DNA of 64,000 bases from Microbulbifer aggregans (lineage in GTDB: Bacteria; Pseudomonadota; Gammaproteobacteria; Pseudomonadales; Cellvibrionaceae): positions 434,001-498,000 of the forward strand of contig NZ_JAIVKK010000003.1 of NCBI RefSeq assembly GCF_020524005.1, given 5' to 3'. The position numbers were made by a program, and so were the translations under genes. This document shows, piece by piece, positions 57,032-64,000 of the stretch (position 1 is the first letter of the stretch; each line of letters starts with the position of its first letter). Under the pieces are notes generated by a model, which saw only the letters and a list, made by a program, of their open reading frames with translations, was not told where the DNA came from and searched no databases.

Positions 57032-58231
57032 TCAGTGAATACGAATTGCCACTCTATCCAGAACAAGGCGGTAGCGGTTGCGGCCACTTTTGGGATCACG
57101 TTCGACGTCAAACAGATAGGGACCCGCGAGGGAGTCTCCGAGGGTTGCGATAAGCTCGTCTTTTATTTTGTTGCGATTCTGGTCCAGGGTCTTCGCCCGC
57201 AGGCCATTTTCACGCAGGTCGTTAATCGCCTTGGCATGGCCATTGCCGACCTCCATCAAGGCAACCAGATCTTCACCACCTTCGCGATCCGGTCTGTTCA
57301 CTGCAGGATTTAACACCCAACCTTCGCCCTCGTGGCGCAAACGGGCGTACCAGAGATAATAGAAGAACGGGGTCTTGGGCAGCGCTATATCCAGCCCGTG
57401 AACCCGCAGGCGCCCGTCGGCAATAAAAAATTCCAGCTGCGGCTGCGAACTGGCCACATCCGCGGCGACAGTGAGATCGCCTCCGCTGTGAGCATAAGCT
57501 TTTTCCAGCCAGGCAAGCTGATCGGAAGTAAGTGCAGCCAATCCCGGTTGCTGCAACCAGTCAAGCAGTGTCTGCAATTCCCCAATAAAGTCCGGCCGCA
57601 ACCGTTCAAACAGGGTGCGTATCCCGGGACTGAGTTCACTCAGCCGCTGTGCAACCTGTATCGTTTCAGCGTTGCTCATACCGGCGTCCCGCAACTGATG
57701 CACTTCTTTTCGGCATGCGCTGGAGAGCGGCAGTGGCAGCAATCCCAATAACACCGTTGCCAGCAATGCCAATGACAGTTGCGAGGTCAGGAGATATGCC
57801 CACCGGGTATTGCAATCGAGCGTAAATTCACTGTGCTGCTCCCGCGTGCCTATTCGCCAGTCCACAGAAAATTCTGCGGCCCCGAAGCCCGTATCCGTTG
57901 CATCGACCTGAGTGTGGGGGTTGTCACTCATCAAGCGCGCGACCGTAGCCCGACACTGGTACACCACCGGCAGTAAACTCTCGCCGCTCAGTGCTGCGAG
58001 ATCGCGATTGATCTTTTCCGTAACCCGATCGATCAGCTCAACTTCCCGGAAGCCATAGCTCAGGGCCTGATCCAGTTGTTCCGGTAATTGTTTTTCCAGT
58101 GTCGTCGCGAGACTGTCTGCGGCTGTGGAGTGAGCCCACCAATATCCTGCACCCGTAAAAATAATGCTCAGGGAAAGCCAGGCTCCCAGTAACAGGCTTG
58201 CGCGCGGGTTCAACCAGTCAAATCGCCGCAC
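57032..58231 (-). CDS. Two-helix membrane protein with possible C-terminal winged helix
   Basis: A 399-residue protein starting at GTG. Helices at about residues 12-33 and 148-170 enclose a periplasmic domain with two Cys residues (YQCRATVARL, LDCNTRWAYL). The cytoplasmic part (about 175-399) ends in a 110-residue stretch, FFYYLWYARL, AKTLDQNRNKIKDELIAT and SGRNRYRLVLDRVAIRIH, that resembles an OmpR-like winged helix in layout, though I cannot show homology. The start overlaps the preceding gene by 14 bases, so the two are made together. No known family is recognised. Confidence 0.65.
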   Translation of the reverse strand: MRRFDWLNPRASLLLGAWLSLSIIFTGAGYWWAHSTAADSLATTLEKQLPEQLDQALSYGFREVELIDRVTEKINRDLAALSGESLLPVVYQCRATVARLMSDNPHTQVDATDTGFGAAEFSVDWRIGTREQHSEFTLDCNTRWAYLLTSQLSLALLATVLLGLLPLPLSSACRKEVHQLRDAGMSNAETIQVAQRLSELSPGIRTLFERLRPDFIGELQTLLDWLQQPGLAALTSDQLAWLEKAYAHSGGDLTVAADVASSQPQLEFFIADGRLRVHGLDIALPKTPFFYYLWYARLRHEGEGWVLNPAVNRPDREGGEDLVALMEVGNGHAKAINDLRENGLRAKTLDQNRNKIKDELIATLGDSLAGPYLFDVERDPKSGRNRYRLVLDRVAIRIH

Positions 58232-59084
58232 AATCGTGGCCCTCTACTTCCATTTCACTGCCATCACCGAAAAACGCGCGGACCTGCTGGAACGCGGCAA
58301 TGATTTCGCAGTCAACAGCGGCCGCGCGCTGTCTGCGCACGAACAGACCCGCCGCCACAGCGCTATCGGAAATCAGGGTGCGTTGCAGGGGGATGTCCAG
58401 ATCCTGTTCCAACCAGAGGCCACCACTGATCAGGTCAATACTCCCGTCGCGAAAAGCAGTAACCAGGCTTAATGCATCGTCGAAATAGACAAGCTCCTGT
58501 TGATCGATCGCAACGCCCGCCTGCTTCAGCGATTCCAACGGCAACAGATAGTGGGTGTGGCTGAGGCGGTCGTTCAGCAGACCGAGCCGGCGTCCTTTGA
58601 GATATGGCGCGGTAATTTCCGGTTTTTGTTCGCGGCTGAACCAGTAAACCTGGTAGTGCCCGATACGCAGTAGCGTGTCGTAGTAGTTGGAAAATTCAGG
58701 AACCAGGCCGCGCATATTGTGCGCGCGGCTCCAGATCAGATCGTACTCTTCGTTCAGCAACTGCTCAGCAGTAAGGTAGCGGCGCGGCTTCCAGGAAATC
58801 TCTATGCCTGCATAGTATTTGGCCACCACAGGGGAGGCACACAGGTAGTCGGCAACTTCGCGTGCATACATCGAGGTAACCGTGAGAATCCTGAATGTGG
58901 AGCGGGGATCATTGTCATCGCGGCTCGCAGCGGCAGCGTTGCACTGGTAGGTGTGGTAGTCGCTCAGGGTGGGCGGGCTGACCTGTTGCCGGGTTATCCA
59001 CAAGCTCACCCCCAGCGCACCGGCGAGCAGCAGGCTTACTATTACGCAGTAAACACGTCGGGACAGGACAATCGGTATCGACAT
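58218..59084 (-). CDS. Membrane-anchored solute-binding-protein-like protein
   Basis: A 288-residue protein with an N-terminal membrane helix (RRVYCVIVSLLLAGALGVSLWIT) followed by a periplasmic domain that looks like a type 2 solute-binding protein: FRILTVTSMYAREVADYLC, LNEEYDLIWSRAHN, KGRRLGLLNDRLSHTHYLLPLESLKQAG and FRDGSIDLISGGLW follow the two-lobe pattern. I chose the ATG at 59084 over an earlier TTG. It overlaps the downstream membrane gene by 14 bases. No ABC permease or ATPase is near, so it more likely senses a ligand than imports it. Confidence 0.7.
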   Translation of the reverse strand: MSIPIVLSRRVYCVIVSLLLAGALGVSLWITRQQVSPPTLSDYHTYQCNAAAASRDDNDPRSTFRILTVTSMYAREVADYLCASPVVAKYYAGIEISWKPRRYLTAEQLLNEEYDLIWSRAHNMRGLVPEFSNYYDTLLRIGHYQVYWFSREQKPEITAPYLKGRRLGLLNDRLSHTHYLLPLESLKQAGVAIDQQELVYFDDALSLVTAFRDGSIDLISGGLWLEQDLDIPLQRTLISDSAVAAGLFVRRQRAAAVDCEIIAAFQQVRAFFGDGSEMEVEGHDCAAI

Positions 59085-59207
59085 CAAAGTGCTGGCAACC
59101 TGAACGATAAGAAGCCGCAGCTTATGTAGATTTTGTGGCAATCTGATTACAGAATGCCTTCACCTGCCCCCGTTCGCCCCCCCCGCACTTACCGGGTAGC
59201 GTGAACC

Positions 59208-59232
59208 GCGGGTGGTGCTCGGCGCCACCCGC
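59208..59232. terminator. Possible hairpin between the CBS and solute-binding-like genes
   Basis: An 8-bp GC stem (GCGGGTGG with CCACCCGC) with a 9-base loop, followed on the plus strand by TGGTGTTT. It lies 24 bases past the CBS gene's stop, but the T-run on that strand is absent. Confidence 0.35.
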
Positions 59233-59255
59233 TGGTGTTTATCCGTGCCGCCTTA

Positions 59256-59672
59256 TCAGTGGTGCGCGGAAACCGCCGCCGCATACTCGTGACAGGTACT
59301 GTCGTTTACCGCATGGGCAATATCCCCCATGCTCAACATCCCCACCATGCGCTTGGCCCCATCGATCACCGGCATTCGGCGAATCTTCATCTCTTCCAGG
59401 TGTGCAATCGCCTCTTCTATATGCTCATCGGCATAGCAGTATTCGATACCGCTGGTCATCACGTCCTCGGCGGTCATTTCCCGGATGTCGATGCCCTCGG
59501 CCAGCCCGCGACAGACGATATCGCGGTCTGTGACCATTCCGATCAGCCGGTCATCTTCGCCCACGGGGATAGCGCCCACATCGTGATCGCGTAGCAACTG
59601 CGCAACCTTCCACAGGGGCGTATCCGGGGAACACCAGGTCACACCCCGGTGCATGGCTTGTTCAACCTTCAT
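59256..59672 (-). CDS. CBS-pair domain protein
   Basis: A 138-residue protein made of two CBS motifs (about residues 8-60 and 72-122), for example VGAIPVGEDDRLIGMVTDRDIVCRG and IRRMPVIDGAKRMVGMLSMGDIAHA. CBS pairs bind adenosine nucleotides and regulate partners. Ten-residue tails are unremarkable. It is alone on the minus strand before a divergent host-attachment-family gene; partner unknown. Confidence 0.88.
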   Translation of the reverse strand: MKVEQAMHRGVTWCSPDTPLWKVAQLLRDHDVGAIPVGEDDRLIGMVTDRDIVCRGLAEGIDIREMTAEDVMTSGIEYCYADEHIEEAIAHLEEMKIRRMPVIDGAKRMVGMLSMGDIAHAVNDSTCHEYAAAVSAHH

Positions 59673-59817
59673 CTCACACCTCCCATCTCAAGCCTGAGCC
59701 TCGTTGATCTACCTGCCAGTATAGTGAGGCAGGTAGCGACAGGAATGGCTACGAACTCCTTTCGCAGCGCCCTATAACTGGTTTGAAGAATGAAAGAAAA
59801 ACGAGAGGTGAACGGTC

Positions 59818-60255
59818 ATGGCAAAAGCCTGGGTTCTGGTAGCCAACCATACTCACGCCCGCCTGTTCGAAGCGGAAAATCGGGCAGGTGCACTGAGGGA
59901 AATAGAAGCGATGGTGTATCCGGAGGGACGCATGAAAGGCCAGGAGCTGCTCAGTGACGCACCGGGACGGGCATTCGACAGCCTCGGACTGGGCCGCCAT
60001 GCGATGAGCTCGCCCACGGACCTGCGCAAGCAGGGCGCTCAAAAATTCGCCCGCGACATCGCCCACGCCCTGGAGAAAGGCCGGCAGCAGGGGCGTTTCG
60101 ACAAGCTTTATATTGTTGCCGAGCCATCCATGGCCGGCTCATTGCGTATGTCCATGACGCCACCAACCCTCGCCACCATCGCGGGCGAGTCCCGTAAAAA
60201 CGTCGCCGAGTGCGATACTGACGAGATACGTGCCCAGCTGCCCACCTGGCTGTAG
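59818..60255 (+). CDS. Host attachment-family protein
   Basis: A 145-residue protein matching the family named after an Agrobacterium attachment gene. Motifs are AWVLVANHTHARLFEAENR, DAPGRAFDS and FDKLYIVAEPSMAGSLRMSM with a conserved EPxxxG pattern. The fold resembles a release-factor-like domain; the real function in free-living bacteria is unclear. Start ATG with GAGAGGTGA upstream. A strong hairpin terminator follows. Confidence 0.85.
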   Translation: MAKAWVLVANHTHARLFEAENRAGALREIEAMVYPEGRMKGQELLSDAPGRAFDSLGLGRHAMSSPTDLRKQGAQKFARDIAHALEKGRQQGRFDKLYIVAEPSMAGSLRMSMTPPTLATIAGESRKNVAECDTDEIRAQLPTWL

Positions 60256-60276
60256 CACCCGCCAATTCTGAGATTC

Positions 60277-60320
60277 TCGCCGCCAGCACCCGGACAGGTG
60301 CTGGCGGCGATTGATTTGTT
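60277..60320 (+). terminator. Rho-independent terminator after the host-attachment-family gene
   Basis: A perfect 14-bp GC-rich stem (TCGCCGCCAGCACC with its complement at 60297-60310) with a 6-base loop, followed by TTGATTTGTT. Confidence 0.8.
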
Positions 60321-60372
60321 ACGGTCAGATTGCGAACATGCCCGCAGCAAAATCACTATCAGGGAAGCGGCA

Positions 60373-61326
60373 ATGCTGAGACTGTTTGAAATCCAGCGCG
60401 GCAAAATCCGAGAATCCAATTCCGACGGTCAATACGAAAACAAGCAGCTGTCCGAGGCGGCCTGGATCGACCTGCAGGAGCCGGAAGAAGACGAGCGCGA
60501 TCTACTGGAGCAGCTGCTGCGCACCGAGCTGCCAGAATCCGAAGACGTGGAAGAGATCGAATCCTCCGCACGGTACTTTATCGACACCGCCGGCATCCAC
60601 GTGCACTCCCTCTACCTCACCCAGAGCGAAGGGCGTCACAATACCGCCACGGCGGCATTCATCCTGCAGCCCCAGCGCCTGATCACCGTGCGGGACTCCG
60701 AGCTGGCAGATTTCCGCCTTCTGCGCATGCGTGCCCGCCGCGGCCAGGTGGAAGCCCACAGTGCCCAGGAACTGCTGATCCTGCTGTTTGAGCAGAAGGT
60801 GGAAAACCTCGCCGACGCGCTGGAAGACAACTACCTGAAACTCGGTGAGGTCAGCCATCTGGTACTGGAAGACGAAGACGCCGAGCTGGAAGAAGCCATT
60901 GATCACCTGGCCAAACTGGAAGACAGCAACGGTAAAATCCGCCTGTGCCTGATGGATACCCAGCGCTCCATCGCCTTTCTCCAGCGCCACCTGAAGGATG
61001 ACCCGGAGCTGCGTGAAAGCTGCTGGGGCATACTGCGCGACATTGACACCCTGATGTCCCATACCACCTTCCTGTTCGAGAAGATCAACTTCCTGATGGA
61101 CTCCACCCAGGGCTTCATCAATATCGAACAGAACCAGATCATCAAGATCTTCTCCATCGCCGCGGTGGTGTTCCTGCCACCCACCATGGTCGCGAGTATC
61201 TACGGCATGAACTTCGAGCATATGCCGGAGCTGCAGTGGCTGCTGGGCTACCCCTGGGCACTCGGGCTGATGTTGATGGCGGGCATGGCGCCCTACCTCT
61301 ACTTCAAGAAAAAGGGGTGGCTGTAA
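60373..61326 (+). CDS. CorA-like magnesium/metal transporter
   Basis: A 317-residue inner membrane transporter. The family signature YGMNFEHMPEL is between the two C-terminal helices (SIAAVVFLPPTMVAS and WALGLMLMAGMAPYLYF). I chose the ATG at 60373, with AGGGAAG upstream; an in-frame ATG at 60298 would begin in the terminator hairpin. The N-terminal cytoplasmic domain forms the usual funnel. It moves magnesium, cobalt or nickel ions down their gradient. No linked regulator. Confidence 0.9.
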   Translation: MLRLFEIQRGKIRESNSDGQYENKQLSEAAWIDLQEPEEDERDLLEQLLRTELPESEDVEEIESSARYFIDTAGIHVHSLYLTQSEGRHNTATAAFILQPQRLITVRDSELADFRLLRMRARRGQVEAHSAQELLILLFEQKVENLADALEDNYLKLGEVSHLVLEDEDAELEEAIDHLAKLEDSNGKIRLCLMDTQRSIAFLQRHLKDDPELRESCWGILRDIDTLMSHTTFLFEKINFLMDSTQGFINIEQNQIIKIFSIAAVVFLPPTMVASIYGMNFEHMPELQWLLGYPWALGLMLMAGMAPYLYFKKKGWL

Positions 61327-61417
61327 CGCCCCCCAATTCATCCTTTCCCACCACCGAATTCACCGCCAACTGCTACCCTTTTAGGGGTGAAAAGTACTAC
61401 AAGGAAGCAGGCAGAAG

Positions 61418-62119
61418 ATGGCAACGGCGGGTGGTCAAAATGGGGGCAATGGAGGCGACAAAGCCTTCCACATGCGGCGCTGGCTGAGTGTCCAGCAGGC
61501 GCTCAACCATCTCAGTGCACTGTCTGAAGAGCCGCTTACCAGCGATGATCTCGCCCAACTCGCCGAAGAGCGCAAGATCGACCTCTACTGGTACCGGCCC
61601 GGGCAGAAACTGCGCTATCTCGACAGGCCCCAGTGGCCTGTGACTGAACTCAAGCAGCCCCTGCGCCTGTGCCCGGATCACAGCAACGACTGGCGCGCAA
61701 TTACCGGTATCTTGCGCCAGCGCCCCGCCCTGCCCGCCGAAGAAAACGATACTCCGGTGCTGCAGGACGCCGAGGGCAACCTGCTGAAAATCACCTTCGA
61801 CCTCAACCGCCGCCCGGAGCCCTTCAGCGGCCGCTGGTACCCCAATATCGCCGAGCTGGTGGTCAAGCGCGGGGATCTGGAACTGCTGGAAAACCGGTTG
61901 TTCCTCTCCGATGAAGCCAGTGCGCTGGAACCACACCTGCTACTGGATGTAATCTGGGAGCTGGAGCAACTGGCAATGGAAAACGGCCATATGGCGGGCG
62001 AACCGAAACACGATATGGACTGGCTCACCCGACAGGTGAGCAATCGCACCCACCTGGACCCGACTCTGCTGGGCCGCGTGTTCCACGCCGCTGAGCGCCA
62101 GCACGACTCCCATCACTAA
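61418..62119 (+). CDS. Protein of unknown function
   Basis: A 233-residue soluble protein with AAGGAAG upstream of its ATG. After a Gly-rich start it has RRWLSVQQALNHLSALSEEPLTSDDLAQLAEE, a helical stretch, then DLYWYRPGQKLRYL and PFSGRWYPNIAELVVKRGDLELLENRLFL, mainly beta. The C-terminus (WELEQLAMENGHM, HLDPTLLGRVFHAAER) is helical. I recognise no family. It is independent of the CorA gene (92 bases after it). Confidence 0.6.
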   Translation: MATAGGQNGGNGGDKAFHMRRWLSVQQALNHLSALSEEPLTSDDLAQLAEERKIDLYWYRPGQKLRYLDRPQWPVTELKQPLRLCPDHSNDWRAITGILRQRPALPAEENDTPVLQDAEGNLLKITFDLNRRPEPFSGRWYPNIAELVVKRGDLELLENRLFLSDEASALEPHLLLDVIWELEQLAMENGHMAGEPKHDMDWLTRQVSNRTHLDPTLLGRVFHAAERQHDSHH

Positions 62120-62331
62120 TCCCTTCCCAATTAGTCACGCCCCCTTTCTCGAGCTGGTTGCGCGAACTTTTCTGGCCGGTAATAGTCCACTTTGTGAACG
62201 GCTATAGGCCCACGCTATTTGCTCCTGTGCGATTTTTTCGAAAAATAGTTCCCGTTTTTTGCACTATTCCCGGGCCGCGAAATTTTTATAATGCAGTTCT
62301 CGGATAATCCACAGACTCAAGGAACCTGATC

Positions 62332-62892
62332 GTGCAGACTCGCAACAGCGATACTCACTATGGCTGGGTGGCGGTAGCCTTCCACTGGATGATGGCACCG
62401 GCCATCATCGGCATGTTTGCCCTGGGCTGGTGGATGCGTGGGCTGTCTTATTACGACCCCTGGTATCGGCAGGGCCCGGATATCCATAAGTCCGTCGGTA
62501 TTCTGCTGTTGGTTTTACTGGTCGCGCGTCTGCTGTGGCGCTGGGCGAATACGTCTCCCAAACCGGAACCAGCCCCGCGCTGGCAACAACAGGCCGCGGC
62601 CGCTGCTCACTGGGTGCTCTACGGTTTGTTGCTGGCTATCTCCGTTACCGGTTATCTGATCTCCACCGCGGATGGCCGCGCGATTGAGGTGTTCAACTGG
62701 TTCAGCGTGCCGGCCTCCCTGCAGGGGTTTGAAAACCAGGAAGATATCGCAGGCCTGGTACACAAGTGGCTGGCCTGGAGCCTGATGGGGCTGGTTGTGC
62801 TGCATGGCCTTGCAGCGTTTAAGCATCATTTTATTAACCGCGATGCGACGCTGCGTAAAATCCTGGGCATCGGTGCGCGCAATAACGCCTGA
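62332..62892 (+). CDS. Cytochrome b561
   Basis: A 186-residue inner membrane diheme cytochrome with four helices. His residues in VAFHWMMAPA, GPDIHKSVGILL, AAHWVLYGLL and VHKWLAWSLMGLVVLHG bind the haems. Start is GTG, supported by AAGGAAC upstream. Such proteins pass electrons from quinol to periplasmic targets. It lies 50 bases before yceI, the usual pairing. Confidence 0.9.
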   Translation: MQTRNSDTHYGWVAVAFHWMMAPAIIGMFALGWWMRGLSYYDPWYRQGPDIHKSVGILLLVLLVARLLWRWANTSPKPEPAPRWQQQAAAAAHWVLYGLLLAISVTGYLISTADGRAIEVFNWFSVPASLQGFENQEDIAGLVHKWLAWSLMGLVVLHGLAAFKHHFINRDATLRKILGIGARNNA

Positions 62893-62942
62893 CCAAAACA
62901 TTCTTACATTGACCTTACACAATCCATTACAAGGAAAGCACA

Positions 62943-63512
62943 ATGAAAAAACTCGCCGTTCTCCTGTTTGCAACCCTGCTGGGCGCCACCGCTGCCCAGG
63001 CCGCTGAATATCAGTTCGACACCAAAGGCGCGCACGCGTTTGTCCAGTTCCGTATCAAACACCTGGGTTATAGCTGGCTGTATGGCCGTTTCGACAAGTT
63101 CGACGGTAACTTCGTATACGACGAAGCCAAGCCGGAAGCGTCTTCTGTAGAAGTGACTGTGGACACTACCAGCCTGAACAGCAACCACGCCGAGCGCGAC
63201 AAGCACCTGCGCGGTAAGGATTTCCTGAATGTGGCCAAGTTCCCGACTGCTACCTTCAAGAGCACTGGTTTTGAGCCGAAAGGCGATGGCAAAGCGGTTC
63301 TGACTGGCGACCTGACCCTGCACGGCGTGACCAAGCCGATCAGCATCGACGTAACCGAAATCGGCGGCGGCAAGGATCCCTGGGGCGGCTACCGCCAGGG
63401 CTTCACCGGTACCACCGAATTCAAACTGAAAGACTTCGGCATCGACTACGACCTGGGCCCGGCTTCCCAGACCGTTGAGATGATTCTGGATGTGGAAGGC
63501 ATTCGTAAGTAA
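62943..63512 (+). CDS. yceI: YceI-family periplasmic lipocalin-like protein
   Basis: A 189-residue periplasmic protein with a signal peptide ending at AQAAE. The mature lipocalin-like barrel contains [48 protein letters not shown] and [18 protein letters not shown]. Family members bind isoprenoid quinones such as ubiquinone-8 or polyprenyl-type ligands and are linked to cytochrome b561. A terminator follows. Confidence 0.93.
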   Translation: MKKLAVLLFATLLGATAAQAAEYQFDTKGAHAFVQFRIKHLGYSWLYGRFDKFDGNFVYDEAKPEASSVEVTVDTTSLNSNHAERDKHLRGKDFLNVAKFPTATFKSTGFEPKGDGKAVLTGDLTLHGVTKPISIDVTEIGGGKDPWGGYRQGFTGTTEFKLKDFGIDYDLGPASQTVEMILDVEGIRK

Positions 63513-63546
63513 GTTTCAATTTCTATCTCACAGGATGGAGATTGAG

Positions 63547-63579
63547 AGCCCGGCCTTAGTGCCGGGCTTTCTTGTTTTT
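63547..63579 (+). terminator. Rho-independent terminator after yceI
   Basis: An 8-bp stem (AGCCCGGC with GCCGGGCT), 6-base loop, then TTCTTGTTTTT; it lies 34 bases past the yceI stop. Confidence 0.85.
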
Positions 63580-63625
63580 GGAGCGTCGGCCACAAATGGT
63601 AGGAGCCCTGATCTAACTCTGTAGC

Positions 63626-63737
63626 GGTAAATCACCGGGTAGCCCTTTTCGGAACCGCTGTGAATACGTCCCTGTACGCTGCGTCGGAAACGTCCCTGTT
63701 TCCGACGCTTCCGAAAAGGGCTACCCGGTGCTTTACC
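63626..63737 (+). repeat. Related long-hairpin repeat with a different centre (copy 5)
   Basis: Outer arms 63626-63653 and 63710-63737 pair at 27 of 28 positions with one mismatch at arm position 7. The arm start (GCGGTA, then ACCGGGTAG) resembles copy 1, and the flank TTCG follows the right arm as in copies 1-3. The centre is unlike the other copies: a hairpin GCGTCGGAAAC/GTTTCCGACGC at 63681-63708 preceded by a TGTGAATACGTCCCTGTACG stretch. Confidence 0.8.
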
Positions 63738-63808
63738 TTCGACTCCTAGACTTTTACTTCGTCAGCATAGCGGGCTGTAAATAACTGATCACGTGTAGTT
63801 TCGAAGAT

Positions 63809-63853
63809 AGGTTTAACGTAGCTTTCGCTTCACACTAACGAAGCATTAAACCT
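63809..63853. repeat. Imperfect hairpin between copies 5 and 6
   Basis: AGGTTTAA (63809-63816) pairs with TTAAACCT (63846-63853), and further pairing is possible inside. No gene is visible in this stretch. Confidence 0.5.
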
Positions 63854-63890
63854 GACGAGAAGGCAGAGCGGTGTGGATCTGTTTTTGAAA

Positions 63891-63976
63891 GCGTCGGAAA
63901 CAGGGGCCGAAGGCGCCGCGTTGAAGCGGCCGGGCCACGTTTCCGACGCAGCCTACAGGGATGTATGCATGGCGGT
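63891..63976 (-). repeat. Second copy of the copy 5 centre, inverted and cut by the window end
   Basis: Minus-strand copy of the copy 5 centre. The inner hairpin arms GCGTCGGAAAC (63891-63901) and GTTTCCGACGC (63939-63949) match exactly, but the loop is longer and GC-rich. The neighbouring 29 bases (63948-63976) agree with copy 5 at about 24 positions. Outer arms of the copy 5 type are not visible here. Confidence 0.75.
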
Positions 63977-63982
63977 TTGACT

Positions 63983-64000
63983 GGGGACATCCCTGTCCCC
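63983..64000. repeat. Short hairpin at the window end
   Basis: GGGGACA (63983-63989) and TGTCCCC (63994-64000) are perfectly paired with a 4-base loop. It is probably part of the same repeat cluster, which continues beyond the window. Confidence 0.5.

Overview
The window looks like chromosomal DNA of a marine, polymer-degrading gammaproteobacterium of the Cellvibrio/Microbulbifer type. This is an inference from gene content: four TonB-dependent receptors, a PL10 pectate lyase lipoprotein, a GH20 hexosaminidase, a serine-rich linker in a secreted enzyme, a CIO-type quinol oxidase and moderately high GC. There is no sign of a prophage, plasmid, CRISPR array, rRNA or tRNA. About fifty genes are supported.

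Layout. 1-3196: end of a GMC oxidoreductase, an aldehyde dehydrogenase and an AraC-type regulator (alcohol/aldehyde oxidation). 3515-7620: an OmpW-like porin, an autotransporter with acidic Gly-Asp repeats and a DUF1853 protein. 7809-14451: an iron-uptake operon (ExbB, two ExbD, TonB, a catecholate-type receptor, an FMN hydroxy-acid oxidase and a PiuC/YbiX dioxygenase), preceded by a possible Fur box. 14797-18422: a GbsR/MarR-type regulator, CioAB quinol oxidase and a secreted cytochrome c. 18468-19670: pectate lyase. 19858-27079: a same-strand set of a propeller histidine kinase, its NarL-type regulator, a small secreted protein and a zinc metalloprotease. 27376-30715: a second siderophore receptor with a PepSY membrane protein. 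30945-33485: a YdcH protein and a dipeptidyl peptidase IV.

33637-42762 is a D-amino-acid/aminosugar region: symporter, RidA, D-aminoacylase and an RpiR regulator on one strand, and a D-serine-dehydratase-like enzyme, GH20 hexosaminidase and SMP-30-like protein divergently on the other. 43169-46315 is a large receptor of the polymer-uptake type. 47066-51570 holds a FrnE-like DsbA, a Gly/Met-repeat lipoprotein, a Tat-exported intradiol dioxygenase, and the glutathione-dependent formaldehyde pathway. 53274-56760 pairs a protein tyrosine phosphatase lipoprotein with a fourth receptor. 57032-59084 encodes an unusual pair of membrane proteins: a tethered solute-binding-like protein and a protein with a possible cytoplasmic winged-helix domain. 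The rest is a CBS protein, a host-attachment-family protein, a CorA-like transporter, an unknown protein, cytochrome b561 and YceI.

The most unusual non-coding content is a family of long hairpin repeats at 14.5, 42.8, 43.0 and 49.4 kb, with relatives at 63.6-64.0 kb. All four main copies have 31-nt outer arms whose sequences differ between copies while pairing is kept, the same single mismatch at arm position 8, and a nearly invariant 20-nt core. They sit at the 3' ends of genes, two of them tail to tail.
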